From: Spirochaeta sp.
Lineage (GTDB): Bacteria > Spirochaetota > Spirochaetia > DSM-2461
Assembly: GCA_030592625.1 (NCBI GenBank)
Contig: JAUVIY010000034.1
Coordinates: 1-14,089 of the forward strand
Reading direction: 5' to 3'
Length of the DNA stretch: 14,089 nucleotides
The number at the start of each line of letters is the position of its first letter. The first letter of the stretch is position 1. A model generated the notes under the pieces. That model worked only from the letters and a program-made list of their open reading frames with translations. It searched no databases and had not been told where the DNA came from. The position numbers were made by a program, and so were the translations under genes. Positions 1-6,122 of the stretch are shown here, piece after piece.

Positions 1-13
1 CTACGGAAACCAT
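1..13 (-). CDS. Possible start of a gene leaving the window (very partial)
   Basis: An ATG on the minus strand at 13-11 is preceded by AGGGAAAGC, a fair Shine-Dalgarno, and its frame is open to the window edge. Only four codons are visible, so nothing can be said about the product. If real, it would follow the recN operon in the same direction, about 100 nt after the helical hypothetical protein. The 1-116 stretch otherwise shows only short open frames. I see no terminator in it. Confidence 0.2.
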
Positions 14-116
14 GCTTTCCCTGCGCTCATTCGGATCAAGGGTCGTACCGGAGGCGAGAGCCGAGGAACGATCCCGACAGAATGAACAAGTTCACTCCTC
101 TCATTTCGCTTGGGAA

Positions 117-953
117 TCAACTCTCGCTGCGGCCGCTGAGACGACGCAGACGGGATGCGTCTTCGCTGTTCTTCTGATCGAACTCCATTTTTTTCTTCCA
201 GATTTCGCTCTTTTTCTTGAGATTCACCGCTTCGTTCTGCCTTCCCAAGAGCATGGAGAGCCGTTGCAGAGCTCCGAGGAAACTGATGGCTTTGCGGAAA
301 TCGTCCATACGCTTATTGGTTACTTCGTATTTCTTCCGATAACTGTCGGCCGCATCCTGGAGTAGCTTGCGGCTGAGATTGAAGAACTCAATTCGTTCCC
401 GGTAACCCTCGCTTCGGGGATCCATACCCTGAACGAGAGTCTTCAGGTCCAGGCAATTCTTAGATACCGCAGCCAGGCGTGCTTCGAGGTCTACCATCGG
501 CCATTTCCACTTGGTATTCTCGCCGAAACTATCTTTCACCATTGAGAGAGAAAGGCCTGTTTTACGCACAAGTTCGTATCGCCTCATCTCATTATAGGAG
601 GCAGTAGCCTTAAGGGCTTCCTCATAATCGCCGAAGGGAACATCCACGAGATCGGTGAACACTTTCTCCAGCTGAATGATTGCAAGGGAACAGGATTTTT
701 TTGCGTCATTAAGGGCGTTTTCACTTCGGACACCCAATAAGGATACGGACAGAGAATTCATGGCGAGATAATAGGAAACGACGGTGAGATTTCCTTCAGC
801 CAGGACCAGGCGTTTGTATGGTTCGCCGGCATCCTTGCCCTTGAGTATCACCTCAATCCGGCTTTCTTTGTCTTTGAGCTCAGTTATGCTTTTTTTGTAA
901 GGAGCAATACGTTCGAAGTATTTTTTTCTTGCTTCTTCATTGACTTTCGCCAC
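117..953 (-). CDS. Conserved-looking helical protein of unknown function downstream of recN
   Basis: This is a 278-residue soluble protein that I do not recognise. It has no signal peptide and no membrane segment. It is rich in Lys, Glu, Arg and Leu and reads as almost entirely alpha-helical, with coiled-coil-like stretches near residues 1-35 and 195-278. A few aromatic spots (a KWKWP at about residue 154) break the pattern. The open frame extends upstream into recN, but that part is recN read in another frame. I chose the GTG at 953 because GGGAG lies 6 nt before it and it sits 13 nt after the recN stop. This spacing implies co-transcription with recN, and the protein may be a lineage-specific partner in repair or nucleoid function. 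That is inference from position only. The coding frame itself is well supported by length and composition; the function is unknown. Confidence 0.8.
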   Translation of the reverse strand: MAKVNEEARKKYFERIAPYKKSITELKDKESRIEVILKGKDAGEPYKRLVLAEGNLTVVSYYLAMNSLSVSLLGVRSENALNDAKKSCSLAIIQLEKVFTDLVDVPFGDYEEALKATASYNEMRRYELVRKTGLSLSMVKDSFGENTKWKWPMVDLEARLAAVSKNCLDLKTLVQGMDPRSEGYRERIEFFNLSRKLLQDAADSYRKKYEVTNKRMDDFRKAISFLGALQRLSMLLGRQNEAVNLKKKSEIWKKKMEFDQKNSEDASRLRRLSGRSES

Positions 954-966
954 AGCCCGCTCCCGA

Positions 967-2664
967 TTAACCTGTCGATGGGCTCCGCTCTTCGAGCAGC
1001 CTTGCGGCATGATCCAGTGACGCAGAACCTTCACGATCTCCCGCCAGCATACGAGCCACTTCCCGCACCCGTGAATCACCGTCAACGTTTCGAACTCTGG
1101 TAACAGTCCTTCCGTCGACGGAACTTTTATCGACTTGTAGGTGATTATCGGCGAAGACGGCGATGGACGCAAGATGCGTGATGCAAAAGACTTGTTTACG
1201 TGAAGACAACCCGTGCAGGTGTTCCCCCACCGACCGTGCAACTTCCCCGCCGATGCCCGCATCCACCTCGTCAAATATCAGGGTCTGGACGGTATCCGAT
1301 TCACTGAGTACGGATTTCACCGCCAGCATCACACGGGACAATTCCCCACCGGATGCAACGGCTTTCAATGGTTTGGGTGTTTCTCCCCGATTAGCCGAGA
1401 GAATGAATTCAATAACATCCAATCCGTACGGACCGATAACGGCCCTTCCTTCGTTGCTGCGCTTCCCTTCAAGTTCCACAATAAAGCGGGCATCCCTCAT
1501 ACCCAGGGATCGCAAATGGCTCTCGGTTTTCTCCTGTAGAGAAGCGGCAATTTCCCTGCGGAGCTTACTGATGGCAGAGGCCTCGGAAACGACTTTCGCC
1601 TGAATTTCGTCCCTTCTTGCCGACAACCTGCGCCGCTCTTCATCCCGATTATCGAAACCCTCAAGCTGCCCTCGGGCACCCGCTGCATATGCATTAACGT
1701 CCGCAATGGAGACAACACCGTATTTTTTCTCCAGCATGCTGATACGGGCCAGCCGTTCATCCACCCTCTCAAGCTCCGACGGATCATACTCGGCCGCATC
1801 GCGTTTCAGACGTACTTCCTCGATAATGTCCTCAAGCTCAAAGAAGGCACTGTCGAAGCGCCGTATCACTTCACCGAGAGATGTATCAATAGATAACGCC
1901 TTGCTCAAGATCTCTTTCGCACTTCGAAGTTGAGAGAGCGCCCCGCTTCGCGCTTCTGCGGAGACATCCAGAACTTTTTCAAGATTCCCGGCCAATTCCT
2001 CATGACGGGAGAGGAGCTTCTGTCGTTCTTCCAGCTCTTCCTCTTCTCCCTCTTTCAGGCCGGCAGCTTCGATTTCATCGGCGGCGAAGCGCAGGAATTC
2101 GGCCTCCCGGGCCATTTGTCCTTCTTCACGATCGAGTTCCTCAAGCTGTTTCCCGGTTTCGGCCAGATCGGAAAAAAGTGAAGTAAAAGCCCGGACACGG
2201 TCCTCTATACCGGCGAAGCGATCCAGGAGCTTTCGGTGCGTGGCCACCTTGAATAGAGACTGGTGTTCATGCTGACCATGAATATCCACCAGGGCATCGG
2301 CAAGCTCGGACAGAGCGGCTCTGGTAACCGGTACCGCCTGAACAGCCGCCGTACCACGGCCATTCGCCCTCAGAGTCCGGTGAATCAGAAAAGTCTCATC
2401 TTCCGGTTCAATTCCGTATTTCTCGATCCATTCCGTCAGTTCGGGGCTGGGTGTCACCCGGAGTGTTGCTGTAATTTCGGCTTCTTCAGCCCCTTCGCGA
2501 ATGTTCTCGACACGACCCTTCCCACCCAGGGTCAGGGATAGAGCATCGATAAGAATTGATTTACCGGCGCCGGTTTCTCCGGAAAAAACATTAAACCCCG
2601 GCCCGAAACGAACAGAAACCTCATCGATAAGGGCATAATTACGGATGTTCAGTTCCTCAAGCAT
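967..2664 (-). CDS. recN: DNA repair protein RecN
   Basis: RecN is an SMC-like ATPase that acts early in recombinational repair of double-strand breaks and is typically induced by DNA damage. The 565-residue length is normal for the family. The N-terminus has the ABC-type Walker A GETGAGKS (residues 29-36) right after the typical RecN opening LEELNIRNYALID. The middle (about 150-370) is the acidic, Lys/Glu-rich coiled-coil arm. The C-terminal half carries the signature SGGELSR (438-444), Walker B LIFDEVDAG (about 462-470) and the H-loop ITHLAS (His497). The frame is open 66 codons further upstream, but that part is nadK in another frame. The ATG at 2664 has GGGAGG 5 nt before it and overlaps the nadK end by 8 nt (ATGCTTGA), which suggests translational coupling. 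No SOS box can be identified directly upstream, since transcription comes from the cheW promoter side. Confidence 0.97.
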   Translation of the reverse strand: MLEELNIRNYALIDEVSVRFGPGFNVFSGETGAGKSILIDALSLTLGGKGRVENIREGAEEAEITATLRVTPSPELTEWIEKYGIEPEDETFLIHRTLRANGRGTAAVQAVPVTRAALSELADALVDIHGQHEHQSLFKVATHRKLLDRFAGIEDRVRAFTSLFSDLAETGKQLEELDREEGQMAREAEFLRFAADEIEAAGLKEGEEEELEERQKLLSRHEELAGNLEKVLDVSAEARSGALSQLRSAKEILSKALSIDTSLGEVIRRFDSAFFELEDIIEEVRLKRDAAEYDPSELERVDERLARISMLEKKYGVVSIADVNAYAAGARGQLEGFDNRDEERRRLSARRDEIQAKVVSEASAISKLRREIAASLQEKTESHLRSLGMRDARFIVELEGKRSNEGRAVIGPYGLDVIEFILSANRGETPKPLKAVASGGELSRVMLAVKSVLSESDTVQTLIFDEVDAGIGGEVARSVGEHLHGLSSRKQVFCITHLASIAVFADNHLQVDKSSVDGRTVTRVRNVDGDSRVREVARMLAGDREGSASLDHAARLLEERSPSTG

Positions 2665-3505
2665 GAGGTCCTCCCGACCATCCCAGTTTGGTCCGTACGA
2701 CTTCGTAAAAAACCCTTCTATCGGATTTAATAACACGGGCACCGGCAGCCCGGCCGAGCATCCGCACCTTATCACCCTCTTCCAGGGGGAAGGACTCCTG
2801 ACCGTCAATTGTGAGCAGGACATCTGCGCGTTGGTTGTCATCCACCCGGATGACAATCTCATCCCGGTCGGGAATTACCATCGGGCGCCAGGACAAAGAA
2901 AATGGACATATGGGAGTGAGCACAAGTGCTCTCATGGGCGGGACAAGAATCGGACCGCCGGAAGCCATGGAATAAGCGGTAGAACCCGTAGCCGTTGAAA
3001 GTATCATGCCGTCCCCTCTGAAATGACCGGCTTCATAACCACCGAGTTGAAGTGACAGACGGACAAGCTTACTGATCCCGCTGGCACCGACAACGGCGTC
3101 GTTGATTCCTATAAACCTGTTTACATTCTTACCGGAGCGGAGGATTCGTACATCCAGAATCATACGGTCTTCAACTTCAAGATGACCGTCAAGCCAGGCT
3201 TCGAGGGTTTCAGACCATTCCTCATGGGTTACCTCAGTGATGAAACCGAATGTTCCCAGATGAACGGGAAGAATCGGTACAGGCTTTTCGGCCAGGAGCC
3301 TGGCGCAGGAGAGAAAGGTTCCGTCACCACCCAGTGAAACGGCAAAATCCGCCTTCGGATGAGGCCCCCCTGCCTTGCACTTATGAGAATCGCATGAAGT
3401 TACGCTGAATCCCCGGTGTTCAAGCCAGGAACACATGTCCCCGTGCACCAAAGCCGCCAGATCGTTCGATGGATTGTAGACTATGACCGTTTCACCCTTC
3501 TTCAT
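2657..3505 (-). CDS. nadK: NAD kinase (ATP/polyphosphate NAD+ 2'-phosphotransferase)
   Basis: The enzyme makes NADP+ from NAD+ in the cytoplasm. The protein has 282 residues, normal for bacterial NadK. The diagnostic GGDGTF motif is at residues 59-64, with the catalytic Asp at 61. NDAVV (135-139) stands where most homologues have an NE motif. The second hallmark, GDGMILSTATGSTAYSMASG, runs from 164 to 183, followed by GGPI. In the segment that usually reads N-x-G-x-x-GF this protein has His82 (VHLGTFGF), a small departure from consensus. The gene starts 28 nt after the degT-like gene with a weak GGGGGCGAAG before the ATG, and its last codons overlap the recN start. Coupling of NAD kinase and recN is a common bacterial arrangement. 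NADP(H) supply for DNA synthesis and redox defence could explain it, but that is inference. Confidence 0.95.
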   Translation of the reverse strand: MKKGETVIVYNPSNDLAALVHGDMCSWLEHRGFSVTSCDSHKCKAGGPHPKADFAVSLGGDGTFLSCARLLAEKPVPILPVHLGTFGFITEVTHEEWSETLEAWLDGHLEVEDRMILDVRILRSGKNVNRFIGINDAVVGASGISKLVRLSLQLGGYEAGHFRGDGMILSTATGSTAYSMASGGPILVPPMRALVLTPICPFSLSWRPMVIPDRDEIVIRVDDNQRADVLLTIDGQESFPLEEGDKVRMLGRAAGARVIKSDRRVFYEVVRTKLGWSGGPHA

Positions 3506-3533
3506 TATCTTCGCCCCCGTCTATCTACAATAA

Positions 3534-4562
3534 CTAGGGTAATGTGGAGAGGACTTTAGCCGTGAGCTGAACATTTTTCTTTCCCAGTGTGGGGTACAAC
3601 GGGAAAAGCAGGGTACTCATCATCAGGACCTTGGCCCTGGGACAATGCTCTTCAGCCTCCGGATATCCTTCCATTATCCCTCCCAAAAAAGCCGGCAAGG
3701 TCTCTATGCCCTTTTTTCTGGCATACTTGCGCACCTCATTCATCCCCGAGGAGAGAACGACCGGGAAAGAATACGGTACGGCTCTGGCCTCCCCTTCAGG
3801 CTCGGCAAGAGTACGGTGCCGGCCTTTCATCAGAGCCTGCCGGTAAGCCTCGGCGATAATGTCCCGAGCTTCAAGAGCATGAGGGTATTCCCGCCACTGG
3901 ACGAGCCCCAGAGAAGCGTTCAGATCCGGTAGGAACGCATCACCGGTGAGAGGTTCAGCCGCAGAATTAAGGGCTGTAAGTGCCGGCTTGTCCTTGGCCA
4001 GAACAAGTGTACCGCCGCCGGAAGTAGCGATGCCGTTCGGTTCCATAGGCAAGAGTACATAACGGCCGGCAGAGCCGAGTTCTGCGTTTCCGTCCGTAGC
4101 CCCCAGAGCTTCGCCGATATCCCCGACAACAGGGACTCCGAAGTCGGCGAGTGTCGTCATGTCCGGGACACGGCCAAGGGGCGCATGGACAAAAATCACC
4201 TTTACGTCTTCATTCATCCTCTCGGCAACAGATGATGGATCCAGGCAGGCGTCCTCTTCCTTCACATCGGCGAAAACCGGAAGGATACCCCTGTTTTCGA
4301 AGGCCCGCCAGTACGCCCTTGGGGCCAGAGGGGATAGAACGGCCTTGTCGCCTTCCTCCAGACCCAGGGCCTGAATGGTAAGGTCGATTGCCCGGACATA
4401 TTCCCGGAGGGCCCCGCCCCCTTCGTGACCGAGTTCACCGGCCACCGTGGCAACGAGATCATCCGCAATAACGGCCGGACCAATCACATCGGTAACAAGA
4501 CAGGACAAAACGGAATGCATATCGCGCCGTTTAATGGAGGGCTTGAAAACTGGTATGGACAT
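3534..4562 (-). CDS. DegT/DnrJ/EryC1/StrS-fold aminotransferase homologue lacking the catalytic lysine
   Basis: The 342-residue protein follows the sugar aminotransferase (DegT) family along its length. It has a VFADV-type beta strand (96-100), VHAPLGRVPDM (125-135), the PLP-ring Asp in VVGDIGEALGA (Asp148), SGGGTLVLA (181-189) matching the usual GEGG, NASLGLVQW (215-223), and a C-terminal LFPLYPTLGKKNV. Where active members have Lys in a SFHxxK segment, alignment back from the GGG places Asn176 (LLPMEPNGIAT). The N-terminal SGT that holds the PLP phosphate is also not evident (around 51-59 it reads ALREYVRAI). I therefore infer a pseudo-enzyme or a binding protein, not an aminotransferase. 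The gene starts 2 nt after the cheW stop (TGATAATG), without a clear Shine-Dalgarno, so it is probably translated by coupling. Its role beside cheW and nadK is unknown. Confidence 0.85.
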   Translation of the reverse strand: MSIPVFKPSIKRRDMHSVLSCLVTDVIGPAVIADDLVATVAGELGHEGGGALREYVRAIDLTIQALGLEEGDKAVLSPLAPRAYWRAFENRGILPVFADVKEEDACLDPSSVAERMNEDVKVIFVHAPLGRVPDMTTLADFGVPVVGDIGEALGATDGNAELGSAGRYVLLPMEPNGIATSGGGTLVLAKDKPALTALNSAAEPLTGDAFLPDLNASLGLVQWREYPHALEARDIIAEAYRQALMKGRHRTLAEPEGEARAVPYSFPVVLSSGMNEVRKYARKKGIETLPAFLGGIMEGYPEAEEHCPRAKVLMMSTLLFPLYPTLGKKNVQLTAKVLSTLP

Positions 4563-4564
4563 TA

Positions 4565-5029
4565 TCAGGCGTACTGACTTATCTGTCTGAGCTCTTTAGG
4601 GTCAAAAAGACGGCTGGGATCAAGGATAATGAGATAACCCTCATCCAGATGGACTACTCCCTGGATATACTCAGCCCCGATGCCGGAGAGCATCTGAGGT
4701 GGCGGTTGAATCTCCTCCGCCTTAATGGAAATAACCCGTAGGACCCTGTCGATGATGATTCCAAGTTCCATCCCGTCGATGGTAATTATGAGCAAGGAAT
4801 CCTCATCGATATCTTCCGGCCTCTGCAGGTGAAATCGCCGGTGCAAACTGATAATCGGAATGATATCCCCTCTCAGGTTGTAGATACCCTCGATAAAAAT
4901 TGGAGCATTGGGAATCCCGCGGATTTCCTCGTAATTCACTATTTCCTTCACATCCATGATGTTGATGCCATATTTCTCGGAGCCCAATTGAAATGTTACA
5001 AGCTGCAGAGATGTATCAGAACCGGCCAT
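4565..5029 (-). CDS. cheW: Chemotaxis coupling protein CheW
   Basis: CheW is the adaptor that links methyl-accepting receptors to the CheA kinase in the inner-membrane chemoreceptor array. The protein has 154 residues and is a single CheW-like domain. It begins LQLVTFQLGSEKYGINI and has the usual V-K-E-I-V (27-31), the IEGIYNLRGDIIPIISL block (47-62) that packs against receptor and CheA, and the second-half strand GMELGIIIDRVLRVI (86-100). It carries no CheY receiver domain. The ATG at 5029 follows an excellent Shine-Dalgarno (GAGGGGAGGG, about 5 nt spacing). It is the first gene of the operon and lies about 19 nt downstream of a sigma70-like -10 box. An isolated cheW with non-chemotaxis neighbours is unusual, and other che genes must lie elsewhere. 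Confidence 0.96.
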   Translation of the reverse strand: MAGSDTSLQLVTFQLGSEKYGINIMDVKEIVNYEEIRGIPNAPIFIEGIYNLRGDIIPIISLHRRFHLQRPEDIDEDSLLIITIDGMELGIIIDRVLRVISIKAEEIQPPPQMLSGIGAEYIQGVVHLDEGYLIILDPSRLFDPKELRQISQYA

Positions 5030-5047
5030 AAGCCCTCCCCTCTGTTT

Positions 5048-5076
5048 ATTGTACCGACTCAGATGTTGGAGGGCAA
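5048..5076 (-). promoter_or_regulatory. Sigma70-type promoter of the cheW-degT-like-nadK-recN operon
   Basis: On the minus strand, TTGCCC (5076-5071) and TACAAT (5053-5048) are separated by exactly 17 nt. The expected start of transcription is near 5041, just before or within the strong Shine-Dalgarno, giving a very short leader. There is no other convincing promoter between here and the end of recN, so the whole operon probably depends on it. Confidence 0.65.
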
Positions 5077-5127
5077 CTGAGGGATTTGGATGATCTCTGG
5101 CGCGGTTTGTGGAACATCATATTAATA

Positions 5128-5163
5128 GAGATTCTTTCAAAATTACCATTTTGCAAGAATCTC
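5128..5163. repeat. Inverted repeat 1 of three (hairpin with one mismatch)
   Basis: Arms GAGATTCTT (5128-5136) and AAGAATCTC (5155-5163) pair perfectly. After one T/C mismatch, CAAAAT (5138-5143) pairs with ATTTTG (5148-5153) around the loop TACC. The total is 15 base pairs. No run of T follows on either strand, so it is not a standard intrinsic terminator. It lies downstream of the lipoprotein gene and upstream of the cheW promoter. Confidence 0.85.
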
Positions 5164-5172
5164 GTCATGGGG

Positions 5173-5215
5173 TAGAATACTTAATTTATTATATAATAAT
5201 AAATTAAGTATTCTA
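5173..5215. repeat. Inverted repeat 2 of three (perfect 20-bp AT-rich palindrome)
   Basis: TAGAATACTTAATTTATTA (5173-5191) is followed after five bases by its exact reverse complement (5197-5215). The T/A pair inside the loop extends the stem to 20 bp with a 3-nt loop. Only three G/C pairs occur in each arm. As DNA it could extrude a cruciform. As RNA it would form a long weak hairpin. It has no flanking T tract of its own. Confidence 0.9.
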
Positions 5216-5223
5216 AAGGTCTG

Positions 5224-5258
5224 GGTAATTTCAAAAATACTCGATTTTTGAAATTACC
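5224..5258. repeat. Inverted repeat 3 of three (perfect 15-bp palindrome)
   Basis: GGTAATTTCAAAAAT (5224-5238) and its exact reverse complement (5244-5258) flank the loop ACTCG. The sequence GGTAATTT also occurs in repeat 1 on the minus strand, which hints that the hairpins share an origin. The spacing to repeat 2 is 8 nt. The rest of the gap (5259-5335) shows no further structure that I can support. Confidence 0.9.
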
Positions 5259-5335
5259 TCAATAGTCCTATAGCAAGCTGGGAAGGAGTGGATTGAAGTT
5301 ATTGCAGATCATTTGGATCAATGTCTCATTTCGAA

Positions 5336-6118
5336 TCAAAAACCAACGTGAGATCGGTCGTCCTTGGGCCACTGCAGTATTTGGAATATATACTCCTGCG
5401 AATCGGCATCGTATTCAAGTATAATCTCATTATCCTTGAGATTTTCAACCGGATGCCAACTCCCAAATATGTCACCATCAATCGGTTCACCATCTGCGCG
5501 GGCTTGTTTTAATTCAGCTTGAATTTGACTGACCAGCTCGTCAGTCATCTTTTTTGGTACCAGATAGAACAGTCCTGAGTAACCCTCCAGTCTCTTAGGC
5601 TCCTCACCATACAGCTTATTTCGGAAAAACTCGGTGTACGGGACTAACTCACTGGAACTGAATTTCAAGACTACCGGTATTTGTCCTGGTACAAGCCTGT
5701 CTACATTTTTATTTGCGACCAAGGAATCATTAAGGTTGTATTGGATTCGTTCTTTGCCAAACGGATTGTCAACCCTGTCGCCTTCATAACCAAATATGTC
5801 CAGGTTAAAAAGTACCATCTTTAGGAACTCATATTCTTTGTTGTCGATAGTTGATGTGAATCTTATCCAATCACCGAATTCCAGGTATTTATTCTGCGCT
5901 TCAAAACCTGATTTGCCGAGTATATCCTCAACTGCGAACGAAACTTTTTGTTTCTTGATAACCCTATTGCCGATTATTGCATAGTAACCTTCAATCGATG
6001 AAGATTCAGAAACCAGGACCACTTCAGGCCGTTCTGGATCTTTTTCAGAATGCCCACTCGCACAGGCAAATTGCAAAGTCAGAAATAACAACATCATAAA
6101 AAATACGATTTTCTTCAT
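5336..6118 (-). CDS. Putative lipoprotein of unknown function, coupled to the cyclase gene
   Basis: The mature protein would be about 242 residues, and I do not recognise its family. Residues 1-19 form a lipoprotein signal: MKK, a hydrophobic stretch FFMMLLFLTL, then QFAC with Cys19. The -3 residue is Gln and Leu is at -4, which fits only the relaxed spirochaetal lipobox. The remainder is a mixed alpha/beta domain rich in Asp, Glu, Tyr and Phe. It has motifs such as LEFGDWIRFTS and LKMVLFNLDIFGYEG and no internal membrane segment, so it should sit on a membrane facing the periplasm or cell surface. The frame extends 7 codons upstream, but the ATG at 6118 has GGAGG at 8 nt and follows the signal-peptide logic. 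It begins 4 nt after the cyclase stop, so the two are co-translated. The coding region is distinctly AT-rich (about 37% G+C in one 60-nt line counted by hand). Confidence 0.85.
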   Translation of the reverse strand: MKKIVFFMMLLFLTLQFACASGHSEKDPERPEVVLVSESSSIEGYYAIIGNRVIKKQKVSFAVEDILGKSGFEAQNKYLEFGDWIRFTSTIDNKEYEFLKMVLFNLDIFGYEGDRVDNPFGKERIQYNLNDSLVANKNVDRLVPGQIPVVLKFSSSELVPYTEFFRNKLYGEEPKRLEGYSGLFYLVPKKMTDELVSQIQAELKQARADGEPIDGDIFGSWHPVENLKDNEIILEYDADSQEYIFQILQWPKDDRSHVGF

Positions 6119-6122
6119 TTTA

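Noticed and set aside
12..365. 117-codon plus-strand ORF at the left end
   Set aside because: It is antisense to the well-formed helical protein gene and has Phe/Leu-rich shadow composition without a Shine-Dalgarno.
954..1274. N-terminal extension of the helical protein's frame (107 codons upstream of the GTG)
   Set aside because: It lies wholly or largely inside recN in another frame, and the encoded stretch is Cys/Arg/Trp-rich and unlike a protein. The GTG at 953 has a proper Shine-Dalgarno.
2665..2862. 66-codon N-terminal extension of recN
   Set aside because: It is nadK read in another frame. The RecN family begins at LEELNIRN, directly after GGGAGG-ATG at 2664.
5277..5350. Plus-strand stretch reading KEWIEVIADHLDQCL, like a coding remnant
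   Set aside because: It follows a stop codon, is only about 24 codons, has no start or Shine-Dalgarno, and is too short to call a pseudogene.
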